Below, piece by piece: positions 35,446 through 47,911 of a stretch of DNA of 64,000 bases (positions are counted from its first letter, which is position 1; every line of letters begins with the position of its first letter). The notes beneath the pieces are model-generated. The model did not search any database. It was not told where the DNA came from and saw only the letters and a program-made list of their open reading frames with translations. The DNA is taken from NCBI GenBank assembly GCA_963995505.1, contig OZ023187.1:14037176-14101175 (forward strand), written 5' to 3'. The stretch is from Hypericum androsaemum. Its lineage: Eukaryota; Streptophyta; Magnoliopsida; Malpighiales; Hypericaceae. The translations under genes were made by a program, and so were the position numbers.

Positions 35446-36500
35446 ACCGAGAAATTTTATACTCGTCCCTCTTGGTATGTCTTTGCCAATCAATAAATGA
35501 CAAGTGATTAAGTAAGGTATTTCATTAATCCATGCGTGTATGATCTAATTATGGCATATAACCTGTAATTAATAGAATAAGATCTTGACATAAAAATTTT
35601 ATGAAAAGGTAACCATAATTCTCGTGGATTTTATATTATAAAAGGAAGTCATTTATATGAACCAAATAATAAACTAAATTATTACTATTTGTTTTTTGCT
35701 TAAAGAAAATTTGATAAAAAACTCTTAATCATATATTTAATTATTTATGTTCCCTTTATTTTCTTTTTTACTTTATGGAACATGAATATTATCCTGTTTT
35801 TGTAAGCTTTATTTAAACATAATAGTAAATAAATTAAATTTATTAACTTCTCTATTCGAATTCAAATATTAATAGTATAAACAACTTGAATCTGGATAAC
35901 TGCAAAACTATTGAAGTGAATAGTTATTAGAAATTAAGAGACTTTGAGGAAAAAAAATTGTCATATTAATTACTTGAAATATCTTCATGCTGTTCATACC
36001 CAACTGTTCGACATTGAAATATATGTTAATTAATACGTTTGACAAGCACATATGTAAATTCAGTCTATGCTTTATACATGTTAATCAATGCATGTAACTT
36101 TTATCAAGAATGAAATATTTTCAAAATAAAAATCCATCACAGAATAACACTCCTACAAAAACTTCTAGTTAGATTTGGAGAGAATTGGGTTAATAAATCC
36201 CTTCGAAAAGTACTAAAAAATTGTAACAAAATATTATGAATGGTAAAGAATCTGGTTTAAAAAAACTTTCCAATTTTTATATCTATTGATTGCAGATTAT
36301 TTTGATCAGCATTAATTACAGATTATATGTCATAATTAGATCATACACATATCGTTTCTCAAAAAAAGATCTTACACACATGGATTAATGAAATATCCCA
36401 CTTGTCCACTTGTCATTTATTGATTGGTAAAAACATACCAAATTATCAAATGATTTGGTATGGAAGAACCAACATAAAATTTCTCACCAAGAAAGGATAA
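35440..36500. repeat. Fold-back structure at the start of the central loop
   Basis: Inverted arms lie at about 35440-35600 and 36290-36500. The left arm has GAGAAATTTTATA, TTGGTATGTCTTTGCCAATC and AATAAATGACAAGTG; the right arm carries their reverse complements with small insertions. The roughly 690-bp centre is AT-rich and non-coding. One arm starts exactly where the homology of the inner large repeat ends. Confidence 0.6.
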
Positions 36501-38625
36501 TAAAATAAGGGATAGTAAAAGAAATTTGAACTCCAATAAACAATTAGATGAACCGGAAAATGAGTACGGTGCGTTGATTAAATTAATCCAACAAGATATT
36601 TTTCGGATCATACGTTAACTATTTTTTAGAATCTCAAAAAATAAAAAGATCATAAGGTAACTACATTTTTCGAATAGTATGGTGCGTTGGTTAAATACGA
36701 AAAAGAGTACGGTGCGTTGGTTAAATATTTATTTAAGAAAATTTTTATTATTATTCAAAAACATTTTAGAGTAGGTATAGTTTTAAAAAATTACAGTACC
36801 TCACCTAATTCTTCTAAATTGATAAAAAAATTTAGTCCTGAGTTAGGATCAGTGTTAAAATTTAATAACTCCTCTATCGTAATAACTAATACTTTTTCAG
36901 GCAAAACTAGTCTAAAATTTTGGTCCCAAATTCGTATAAAATGATATTTTTGAATAACTATATATATACACACACACATACCTTCCGAATATGAAAAATA
37001 TTTTAAGATGCTAGTCTGTGCTAGATTTACTTGTTTGATAACTTTTACATCATTCATCTTTTGAATTGTCTTTAAATGCTCCCTGTGATCGCCGTCTTGA
37101 TGTAAAAAATATATTTCAACCGAGTGTAACATTTGAATAACACTATAAGCCAAGTTTTTATATATCTCGTGACTATCATTAGGGTTATCTTTTTTGTATT
37201 GATATATTTTTTATGAATCTTTTCGGTTATGGTATGGAAAGATTATTTAGGAGCCATATCTATAGACTTTATTGACAAATTTAGAAAAATATTTTATAAT
37301 TTTAACTATATTTTGATGAAAGTTTATCATAAATAGATATTAATAAATTATTAAAAAATTAAAAAATTTATTGTAATTTTCTATTAGATAATAAGTGTGA
37401 TTGTTTTTAGTATATTTTTTTAGACTTGAATGTGGTTGAAAAAATAATTATAAATTTTTTATAACTTTTTAGACAAAATAATTTGTTTTTCTTGTAAAAA
37501 ATTTAAACCTATCTTACATGATAATCTCTGTAAAGTGATAATTTTTTCTAGTCCAAAAAATATTACTTTAAAAAGATTTTACTGTATTTATAAGATACAT
37601 ACACCTGCAATTTGAAAACATGTAAATGAATTATTCTATTATTTATTTATTTGTTTATGTTCCAGAATATTTTTTTGAAGCAGTTTATGTTCAAGAATCT
37701 AGATGGCTCCTTTTTTGTCTGAACTTATGTTCTAGATGGCTTATCCCCAGGTTGAAGAGAAACTTGGCCGCGAAGCTATTTCGCGGGGGCCAAATGCCAA
37801 AAATCCTCCACCTCATAGACAAACTCCGTATCGAAAAGCTGTAATTTTCCCATGAGTAAATTACACTTCAGTCAGTGCATTATATTGAAATATACGGATC
37901 CCTCATTTTACTTTGAATAATTTGCTTTTTTGTCTCTGCATTTTTTTTCTCAATTTATCCCGGAGATCAGACCAATGCAACATGCCTTCCAACTTCGAAT
38001 GATACTGACTAGCAAATGTTGATCGTCAATAAGATTTTACATAAAAATAACACGATTTTCATAGCTTAGATTATGCGAACTACGCTTTTTTTTTTTTACC
38101 TTCCTCGCACCAAGCCGAGCCAATCTTCCAAGTTCTACATGTGACAATAACCAAAACCAAACCAAAAATGGAGAGAGATTTGGGTGTTGGATCAACCCAT
38201 TAAAAGACGTCGTTCAAGGCGAACATGGTAATTCATTGAAATTTGAATCGAAAGATGGAGAATTCGAGTTGAGTACTCTGTGTTTGGAACAGAGGAGAAA
38301 CAGAGAACAGTGAGAGTTTAGAAGCTGTGAAATTTCCTTTTGGTGGTCTATTTAAGAAAAGGCTGAAGTAGATCACTTTGGGGTGATCTTTTGTTTGGGA
38401 AAAGAATTTGCAAATGTTAAACGCTGGGATGCACCGATTTAATAAACCGCAACAAAATTATCCATGTCAAATTTTAACGCAAATTAATTTTCAAGTTTTG
38501 AATTCGAGTTGAAGATTAGTGTAGTGTGGTGGAATTGACTTGAAATGAGATGATGTCTAGGTCATCATACATTATTTGTTCCAACCATGAATCTAAAAGT
38601 TGAGCATTGTGGAATAAAATTTTAT
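36501..38625. other. Central loop, no gene recognised
   Basis: Very AT-rich. GGTGCGTTGGTTAAATA occurs twice (36681, 36713). The minus strand 37153-36975 is open and ends at a donor-like GGAAG/GTATGTG, encoding VEIYFLHQDGDHREHLKTIQ in part. I cannot place this peptide in a family. The rest is low-complexity. Confidence 0.3.
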
Positions 38626-39080
38626 ATTTTTGTTTTTTTTAAAGTATATAATTTTATTGATCTCCAAGATAATTACACAGAAACAGAAATGTTGATTGCA
38701 CATCCGACAATTAACACGCAAATGTCCTTATCGAGATACAATAGCACCCAACAGCAACTTAGATACCAATGCACTAGAGGTTACTCCAAAGCTCTAATGA
38801 ACAAGAAGGCATCTTAAAGGTGAGCGTGAGAAGCCACTCCCGACCAAAACATCCACTCTGAAATTCTTCTCGAAATCTCCAGAAGTAATTTATTGGCTCG
38901 GAAAGGCTCGTTATTGAAGACTACTTTGTTCTTAGCCAACTATATGCTCCAACATATCGCAGCAAAGGCGATATACCAAATCTGCTTGAAGGTCTTCCCC
39001 TGCACCAAGCCAACCCACAACTCCGCAGCAAAGGCGATATTTTTGTTTTATTTGCATTGTTGGATCTTTTACCGATAATC
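38626..39080 (-). mobile_element. LINE 3'-end fragment
   Basis: The minus strand reads TFKQIWYIAFAAICWSI, stop, LAKNKVVFNNE, then LEISRRISEWMFWSGVASH. This is the zf-RVT-type C-terminus typical of plant L1-like LINEs. It is followed by a 3' UTR-like region, GATCAATAAAATTATATAC, and a poly-A run (poly-T at 38633-38640 on the plus strand). 5' truncated and with stops. Confidence 0.65.
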
Positions 39081-40590
39081 GAAGTCAGAAGTCTGTCATC
39101 TCTAACAGCAGTTATTTATACATTTTAGTTGCATTGGGTAACGAAACATATGTTGGTGCCTTGCAAGTGACAGATGGTTGGCTAGCATCTTCCTAATTTT
39201 TTACAATCTGGAAGGGCATAGGCGAGGAGTAGCAGTGGGTAGCACTACTTGGGCTGGCCAAAATTTAGGCTAGCGACATGTATTATTTATAGGAGGTAAA
39301 AGGTTTAAATGATGTCCTGGTTTAAAAAATTTATCTTTTAAAAAAATCTAGTAGGGCTAAACATTGTATGTTCAAAGTAGTGTAAATGCACGGATAATAG
39401 TTGATCAAAGTAGTAAAAAATTGAATATGAGAGAAAAGAAAAAGAGGGTCACAAAAATAGTGTGAATGCAGGTTCTAAAAAAAGAAAGAATGTGAATGCT
39501 AAGCTACTGGAACAATTGAACTACCGAGTGCCGTTCGGAAGTTTACTCTTCAACGTATGTTAGTACTTCATTGATAATGAATAAAATAATTGTTATATAT
39601 CGTATAGTTTATAAGCTTATTGGACATCCTCCCGATTAAATTTTTATTAAGTAAATTATTTCTGAATTCCAGAAAAAAAAAAGAATACTCGATCACTTTC
39701 CGATTACTTAAGATAGACAGCTGTATAGACAAAGCTGGGTAGCACATGCTTAGGACGATACAAAACAGCAAAGCTGCCTAAAACTTAAAATTTTGTAATC
39801 CAATATGTATAAACTTCAAATTTATATACAATAGCCGCCGCCGTACCTTAGGGACTTCGGTCGTTGCTTTTTTTTGTCATAAGTCACCAACTTAGTTGAC
39901 TTTCTGACAATATCAACCTCATACATACTCTTAACTTTTAAGATTTTGTGATTGTGTTTTTGGTAAACAGCCGCCGGCCTATTCATTGCGACCATGAGAG
40001 GATTTATATTTCAATACCAATTTAGTTGCTAGATTTATAATACTGGAAGTTTATATTTCAATACCAATTTGGTGCGCGGGCAACTCTATTTTGGACTCTT
40101 TAGCATGCCGGATGAACCTAACAAGTGAAGGTATGTTAATGAAGATGTGGTTCGTGTTATTTGAGGCGATAATATGGACATTTTAGAATACTCGTAACAA
40201 GGTGATTTTTGACTGTGCGAATGTTGATCACCGGCCTCTTCTTCATACTTCTATTTTAATGGTTCGAGAATAGCTCATTTGGTCAGATTCTTACTCTTTT
40301 CTAGGTGGCCAAGAGATCTTACTTTATTTAGACTCGTTACAATAAATATTTGAAAATTTTGATATAACTCTTGTGAGATTTTGCCCATTTACAAGCACTA
40401 TTGTACTTTGTACAATTGCATGTTTATACTATAAGATTTACTTATAAAAAAATAATACTGGAACTCGTGGCTACAAGTTCCATAAACTGAAATGGCTAAA
40501 AGCACAGTGGAATTAAGCGACACCCGAAGAGACAAGACTAAATGAGGCATGTAGATTAGACAAAAGAAATTTATAAATTTACTTTATACG
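39081..40590. other. Stretch without a recognised gene
   Basis: No reading frame with domain-like sequence. The TTTATATTTCAATACCAATTT motif occurs twice (near 40004 and 40051). Otherwise unique AT-rich DNA. Confidence 0.3.
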
Positions 40591-41173
40591 ACCCTCCTTG
40601 CGGGAAATGGGCTCCAAGTGTCGGGTTCCATATGATTTTTTTTTGGGCCTTTTCCACTCAACTCATCTCAAAGAAACCCTTCGAAACCTCAAGGTCGTTA
40701 AAATTTCGTATCGCCCTGCTCTTCTGCTCCAGAAATTTGCTTGGGAAATTTGCTTCGGAACCCAGTCTTGTTCTTTGAGATTTTCATTAGTGTTTTCTAA
40801 TTTATATTTTTTAATTCGAATTGGAGTTTATAAGATTAGGGTTATTCAAATTTTGATTCTCTCTAATTAGTTTTAATTCTCACTACAAATGTTTGGACTT
40901 AAGTTTGAGTTTAAGTTTTGGTTGAAAGTTAGAGGAAGAAGATGAAATGGGAGGAAGAAGAAGGAAGAAGGAAAGAAGAATTTTTTATTTTTTAAGTGGG
41001 AGGAGTATTTTTGTCTTTTCTAGTGACATTCTCCGGAGAAATTGACATATTCTGACGACAAAGACCCGGGAGTATAATAAAACCAAACACGGGAGAAGGT
41101 AAAATTATTTTCTGAAATTTAGAGACCCGAGGGTTATGGTGACCATACCAAAGACCTGAGGATAATTTACCAT
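40591..41173. mobile_element. Partial TIR element related to the N2-intron Pack family
   Basis: The right part reads, inverted, GGTAAATTATCCTCAGGTCT, then TTCTCCCGTGTTTGG and TTTTATTATACTCCCGGGTC. The order matches the TIR blocks of 22321-23540. A left TIR was not found. The interior has a short GC-richer piece (GGGCTCCAAGTGTCGGGTTC) that could be a captured fragment, unidentified. Confidence 0.35.
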
Positions 41174-41369
41174 ATAAATTATGAATGGATGAACTTTGTT
41201 TGAAAAGATGCATTAAGATTTGTCATATCTTGTTAGGACTTATTAATAAATATGAAATCAAAATTTTATCTCAAAATTATAAAAATCCAATGATAACAAT
41301 TTTGGACCCTCTCATATTTTTGCTATTAAATAGGAGTTGGTTAGGTCCTCAATTGATTGATTTATTTAT

Positions 41370-41560
41370 TTTATGTTCCGTCTCGAGTAGGTGAATCTTT
41401 TACACTTATAAATTAGCCCAACTTAATTACAATTTTCGATGTGAGATTCTCTCGAGTAGATGTATCTTCTACACTTATAAATTAGCTCAATCCATTTGCG
41501 ACTTTCGATGTAAGATTTTTTCTAAAAGTTGGTTAATAATATGCATCAGACGAGAATACA
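41370..41560 (+). repeat. Two-copy direct repeat, about 75 bp unit
   Basis: CTCGAGTAGGTGAATCTTTT, ACACTTATAAATTAGC and TTTTCGATGTGAGATT are repeated as CTCGAGTAGATGTATCTTCT and so on. The CACTTATAAATTAG and CGATGTGAGATT blocks resemble the ends of the TRIM-like elements in the window, so this may be LTR-derived. Confidence 0.4.
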
Positions 41561-42465
41561 ACCTTTTCTCAATCTTGGAAAATAGCATGGATTATATATT
41601 TTAATTATGATACTCAGATTGAGCTATATCTTATTTATCTTATTTAGAATATTATTTCTTAATAATATTTTTTAATTATGATACTCATATTGGGCTAAAT
41701 CTTATTCATCTTATTTTTCATTCATAATATTTACCAAATTTTTAACTGAACGAATTATTCATATCATAGCAAGATGATGTTATCGAGCTACTTCAGACAA
41801 TCCGTCAAGAGGTATAGGATTCGCTGACGAGAATCCGATTAATAAGCAACAATCATTACATTCCCAATAACTTGTCCCATAATATTCTCTCCAAGTTTCC
41901 CGTTGGGATATGAGAACATTAATATAAGCTTGGATTTTGACTCTCTTTTCGAATGCACGCATATACATTTTTTTGGTCTCATCAAATTATTACCTTAATT
42001 TGGCTACAATTACTCAACTCTCACGTTATTGTATATTTATAAAGCACTTTAGTTGTCTCTTCGGCTATCGTTTAATCCATTGTGCGCTATTGTTTTCAGT
42101 TAATTGAACTGTCGCCATTTTTTGTAAGTAAAATTTAAATTTTCATAATTTATTTTATATTAATTTCATTAAACTGATCAATGTTATTTTATAACTTTTT
42201 TTAAAAGACTGGTCCACGTAAAAATTTATGGATTTATTCAATTCTCATAATATTTCAATTTGTATTCAATGGTATGTAGAATCCAAAATAGCTCATAAAA
42301 TAATTAATTGACTTTGACTAAAAATTAATCAGTAATATTTCAATTTGCATTAAATAGTAGGAAAGCCAATATAATTAGTAACGAAATTTGACTAAAAATT
42401 AATGAGTCAAACTTTCTTAAGAATTAAAGGATTAAAACGCCTTTAAATTTCAACTGTAATCTCCC

Positions 42466-42474
42466 TATAAAATA
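42466..42474 (+). promoter_or_regulatory. TATA box of N4
   Basis: TATAAAATA in the conserved block CCCTATAAAATAAATAAGTC lies 46 bp upstream of the N4 ATG. It is shared with all cluster members. Confidence 0.6.
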
Positions 42475-42511
42475 AATAAGTCTTGTCTAAATTTTATCAT
42501 CCGAATAGAAA

Positions 42512-44048
42512 ATGATGGGTACCTACGTTATGTTGGCCATCTTATGTATTAGTTTGACTTACCAAGGCGTGAAAGGATTAAGAAAAACAAAGGTACTCAT
42601 GTGTACTCTTTAGAGTTCTTGACATAATTTCTTTACCCTATTTTTCTTTGTCGTCTTATTTTCAAACTTGAAATGGAGGTTTGCCTTGTTGTGAAATATA
42701 TTTTTTTTAACTTTTAGTTGACTAAAATGAAATAAGATGGAGTTATTTATTAAAAAAATTATTATACCTCCAAATCGACTATTGGAGGTATAAAGAAATT
42801 TCTTACAACTTTTATCCAATCCATATATATATCTTTAGAAACTTCAAATAATATACTAACAATTTCGTATAAACCTTTGCACAAAGCAGTTACAAGCGAA
42901 CAAATTAACCGAAGTTAAAAGAAAGTCAAAAAAGAAATATAACCTTTTTCCATTACCTATTTCCACCATTGTTAAATTAGTGTGTCATACAACCCCATAT
43001 TTATTCGCTGTTGTCTTAAACTTTTTACTACTAAATGATTTTTATTTATTTCAATTAAAAATTAGAACTTATTTGCTTCATGTTTAGAGTAATTATATTA
43101 TCTTACTTTTTCGAAAACTTATATTATCTTTTGACATGGATGTTTAGAGTCGTGTTTCATTTTACTAATTTTACTTTTGTAGTCTTCATTTGTTGAGTGC
43201 ATTGATATATATAAACAACTGGCTTTACAACATCCCTTGCTCCAAAATCATAAAATACAGGTATTTTTCTTATTTGTATTGTGGACTCAAGATAAATATT
43301 AGTGATATTATTTTGCTGAACAACTAATACATATGTGTAAAGATGGAGCCAAGCTTCAAAATAGATAGAGACCCAAGAACTGCTCTGAGATACAATAAAG
43401 GTGAAACACTTGGATTCTATAAAGATAATATTTGTCCAAATGGTTCGGTACCTATTCAACAAAGACAAGGTGGAGTAATACAACCACTAACATTGAATTA
43501 TCCTGGACAACATGTAAGTTTACTTCTACAACCATCCAAGTTTTCTTTGAAATATTTTCATCCGCTCAAGCAATTATCGTCATAATTTTTCAGTTCAATT
43601 AGTATTAATATTTAAATCAAAGAAGTGTTACAATATCATTTTTGATTTATCAGTACTTTAGAAAAAATTACAAAACAATAAAATTATTTTTCAACATATA
43701 TGTTATATGGTGTTACTATTTCTTCTTTAATTTACATAATAATAGAATTATTTATCAATAGATATTTCATGTGTTGTTACTATTTCTAATGCTATAATTT
43801 TGTGGTAGATATGTTAGATTTTTATACACATAGGTTCTTAGGGAAAAACTAAAATATTGTGAGTCGTGTTCAATAGGTTCAATAGGTTTAATGTGTATGT
43901 TCTTTTTATAGGTGGCGAATTTTGATCAATATTTTTTTATGTGTAAGTTCCAATTTTAGGTGGCATGTTATCATCAGATCGATTGGATCACTTGAATATT
44001 ACTAAAATTAATATAAGTAATTTATAATTGGTAAATTTAAGTATATTG

Positions 44049-44105
<57 letters not shown>

Positions 44106-46998
44106 ATTTTATATATTCGTCCGTTAGAATTAATATTTTGTACATTTATATTGGATCATACACAATTTATTTTTCTCTCTTAAATTTTACTGGGAAAATA
44201 ATTGGTCTAAATTTTCCTATTGCTTATACTAGGAAAACCATAACATTGATCATGTACTAGTAAAAAATTGCCTCATATTTTTCCAATAAAACATTGCTAT
44301 TTTGAATCTATTAGTTCTTTATGCTTCCATGTTATTTGTTTGGCACCTTATTAATCATTGAATTTTAATGTTACCTCCATATAACACAACTTCAATGCAC
44401 CTCTTTCGACACCCACAGTATGCTCGCACTATTAAAGTAGGAGATAGTTTCTCACGTGAATTACAATAATTGTGTTCACCAAGAGCATGCGTTAAATTTT
44501 ATTTTCTTAATTAAGATTAACTATTTTTTGCATTATATATATATTTTCTTCTAACGCGTTTGTATCTTGTGACTTGAACAATAAAATAGTTTGCTACATT
44601 GAATATTGGACCTCATCCGGAATATCGTGGAGGCATTGCAACTATGTCTTTAGAACAACCATCGATAGAACCTAACCAATTTTCTGGAGGATTAATTTGG
44701 ATTCATAATGGACCACCAACTGAAGCTAATACAATTTCTATTGGATGGATGGTGAGTGTCAATAATATTGAGAATCTTGTATTCATTTGGGAGATTTTAT
44801 ATATTCATATGTGCTAAATAGTTATAATATCTTACTATTGTAATAAAGAATTTGTTTGTATGCAAAATACTTTAAGTATTTAGTAGCAGTTAAAATGAAT
44901 AGAAAGATTCTAATTATTTTAAATTAAACTTAACTTGAGTTAAATAATAAATCTTTGGAAAAAATCTACTCCTTAAACTTCAAAAATCATAATATGATTG
45001 TGGTCAAATAAGTTAATTTTGGTAAATTCACATGTAGGTGGAAGATGTTCTAATTAGGTCAATATAATCCATATGAATAGAAGCCATAGTACATTAAATC
45101 TTACCATAGTTAGAAGCTCCTGGGCTTAAATTAAGGTAACATTATTCTAGGTGTGAATAGATTCTAATTTTGAAGCAAATATGTTATCATAAACCAAAAG
45201 AGTCCAATAAAAAATACAATAGTTAATTCTTATTGATTGAATTTTTTAATAAATTGCTAAATTTTATTACCAAAGTAAAAAGAAAAAGTAAAATAATAAC
45301 GCTATCATCTAATCACCCGTAATCACATATTTTGGGTATTTAAAGAGGGGGTTACGCTCGCTAATAGACCAATGGAGAGCTCAGCACGCCTACCAGCTGG
45401 CCCAATAATTGGGTAGTCAGGAAGGACGATCACCAACTAGCAAACTAGTAAAATGCCAACCTACTAGCTACCGCTAACTAACCCACAAACTGGGCAGTCA
45501 AGAGGAACGACCACCAAACAATATATTATCATTCTCTCAAAATAAGTCAAATGTATGAAAATATATAACATTGAAACATATATTGAAAATTCTCCTAAGA
45601 ATTCAAAATAATTTATTTTTGTGTAATTTTTTCTAAGTCACACTGTGGTACATAGTTTAAATTGAGAATATCATCAAAATAAATTAATTATATTATATAC
45701 AATTGAAATTAGTTTAAATTTGATATCACTATCTTAGGTAAACCCAAAACTCTACGGTGACAACATAAGTCGAATTACAGGATCTTGGACGGTAACCAAT
45801 AACTCCCTTACATCAACTATTTTAACTAGACTTTTATATTCTACACTATATTTTTGTATATCTCATTATGTGTAAAGTACTTTGTCTATGCAGGGAAATG
45901 GTTACAAAAATGGTTGCTACAATACATTATGTCCGGGATTTGTACAAATCAATCAAAAAATATATTTAGGCCAAGATTTTGGAACTCCTTCCCCTATTGG
46001 TTCAACAAAACTTTTTGAATCCAGATTCTCAGTAGTTCAGGTACATTACATCTACAAGAATACTTTATATATTGAATTACCATAGAAAAATAAGGGTTTT
46101 CTCTATCATAACTATTATGCACTCTTACCATGTGTTTGATCATAAATAAATTAGAATCTCATATCATTTTATATGAGTTCTATAAGGAGGTTACTCAAAC
46201 TTTTGTAAAAAAAATGATAGTTGAATTTAAAAGATACTCTAATGAACTAAAATTAGACTAGAAAAAAATCAAGTTTACCTTTGTTTTTCTTTTTTATAAC
46301 TATAATTTTTATTAATAGTAATACCACAATACAAGAAAGTATACCTTTTGTTTGTTTACATTTGAGAGTGATATTTAATGATTTATAAAATTGAATATAG
46401 ATATGAGCTCTCCTAAAATCTCATAATGTGTTAGTTACTTCTTAAAACTAATTATTTTGTGATAAATATATTATTAATTATTTATGATGCTCGTACAACA
46501 ATTTTTTCTAATTATTATTTTCTTTCATTTATATCATACAAAATAGAAAGAATGTGCATAAGAAGAACATATTTGGAATCTACATCATATTTCGTTTCCT
46601 AATATTTTTGTTAACTCTTATAGGATCAAGCATCGGGTAATTGGTGGTTGATGCTTTATTATGATAAGATTGGCTATTGGCCGAAAGAAATATTTACCCA
46701 TTTGAATAGAGAAGCCATTACTATTGCATTTGGTGGAGTAGCTTATGCACCTATAGGACAACCTAGCCCGCGCATGGGGAGAGGAACATTTGCTTCTCGT
46801 TACAGTATACGTTCATCAGTTTTTTATACTATTCAAATAGTTGATAAGAATTACCATATAGTTAATTTTGACTATTCAAAGTCAACAACATTTGTTGATA
46901 GTAAAAACTGCTATAGCTTAATTCATTGGAAATACCAGCGAATATATGGAGAGATCTTTTCTTATGGTGGTCCAGGCGGAAAAAAATGTGGCATCTAG
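42512..46998 (+). CDS. N4: intact neprosin-family secreted protein, 355 aa
   Basis: Exons are 42512-42592, 43183-43260, 43343-43513, 44590-44751, 45738-45791, 45894-46040 and 46624-46998, all phase 0, GT-AG, no stop. The signal peptide is residues 1-22 (MMGTYVMLAILCISLTYQGV..). The short activation peptide has ECIDIYKQLALQHPLLQNHK (residues 32-51). The neprosin domain spans roughly 110-355: GPHPEYRGGIATM, GGLIWIHNGPP, NPKLYGDN, GCYNTLCPGFVQ, GNWWLMLYYDKIGYWPKEIF, and the Cys-containing end KKCGI. Ser160 (codon 44737) and Ala266 (46726) stand where typical members have the Glu of IEAGW and EWGGEV; the 106-residue spacing fits the catalytic pair. Usual family members are about 380-430 aa; the LKxLNKP part of the propeptide is missing here. 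Predicted secreted or cell-wall protein, probably without Glu-peptidase activity. Confidence 0.88.
44052..44103. repeat. (AT)n microsatellite in N4 intron 3
   Basis: About 26 AT units. N2 has no such tract at the corresponding place. It is a likely length-variable marker. Confidence 0.9.
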
Positions 46999-47324
46999 AT
47001 GTTAGTTTTCTTTGTCAATGATCTATCTAATACCAATAAAACATTATGCCTACCTTCAAAATAAATGAGGCATATAGATCGTAGAGAACTTTGTCTTATA
47101 AGAGGATAAAACACATTGAACTAGATTGCCATTTGATTTTAGAAAAATGATAATTTCGTTCACCATGAGTGTGCAAGTGTTGCTCTTTGAGTTTCTGGTT
47201 GATAAGCTAGGTCTGCTCAATATTTCTAGTTTAACTTATGTGAGAGTATCAAGATCAAGAGGTGGTGATCATCATATGCACACTAATCTAATGAAGGAAG
47301 AAGAAGGGAAAGAGTCATTATAGC

Positions 47325-47811
47325 TGTTGAAACCGAAGGACCCCCACGCGGGAGAAAAGAGAGAGAGCTAGTCACGCGAGAAACGTGTGATGACGTGGGG
47401 GCATTTTCATATTTTCCCTATTTGAAGCAAAGAATAAACGTCGTCGTTTTGTTTGCTTTGAAAAGTATGAACAGAAAGTAGAGTGGGAGAAAATGTTGAG
47501 TTTTATAGGATAAGAAAGCAGCTATCATCTTCCCCAATCGTCCAGCGCTCTTCTTCCTCAAGCTCACGTAATCTTCCACTTTCACTTTCTTAGTTCTTCA
47601 ATAAAGCTTGAATTCACCCCAAATTAGTTCATTTCACTTTCTTGTTAGCTTTATCTTTCACTTTCTTGTCAGTTGTGTTGGATCTAGTCTCCTTGAGCCT
47701 TACTTTCATATGCCTTCAATGTCTTCATTCTCTCCATACTTGTTGATATTCTTATCATTTCCATCTTGGTTGTGTTCGAGTTATTGCCCATCTCTTTTAT
47801 TAATCCTAACA
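47325..47811 (+). mobile_element. LTR of the Copia fragment (right inner arm)
   Basis: Starts TGTTGAAACCGAAGG and ends AATCCTAACA, followed by CTGGTATAATAAC, a decayed primer-binding site. It contains GTTTTATAGGATAAG (TATA-like) about 190 bp in. It lies about 330 bp behind the N4 stop. The same insertion behind N3 dates it before the inner inverted duplication. It is linked to the gag remains at 47912-49300. Confidence 0.6.
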
Positions 47812-47911
47812 CTGGTATAATAACATTTGGTTAAATGAGGATCTTCAAAGGCATAAGAATGGAAGGTTCAAGGAGTATTATGATTCATCTCAACAATTCA
47901 AATCGGGTAAC

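Noticed and set aside
36791..37153. 120-codon minus-strand frame in the central loop
   Set aside because: The first half is protein-like and ends at a donor-like site, but the second half reads through AT repeats. No family or partner exon recognised, so left as a comment in the spacer entry.
44046..44104. Possible regulatory meaning of the (AT)26 tract
   Set aside because: Plain microsatellite in an intron, absent in the paralogues, so treated as a length-variable repeat only.
47126..47323. 65-codon frame MPFDFRKMIISF behind N4 (also behind N3)
   Set aside because: It lies in the 3' flank and the start of the Copia insertion. Conservation between the arms is explained by duplication, and no domain is visible.
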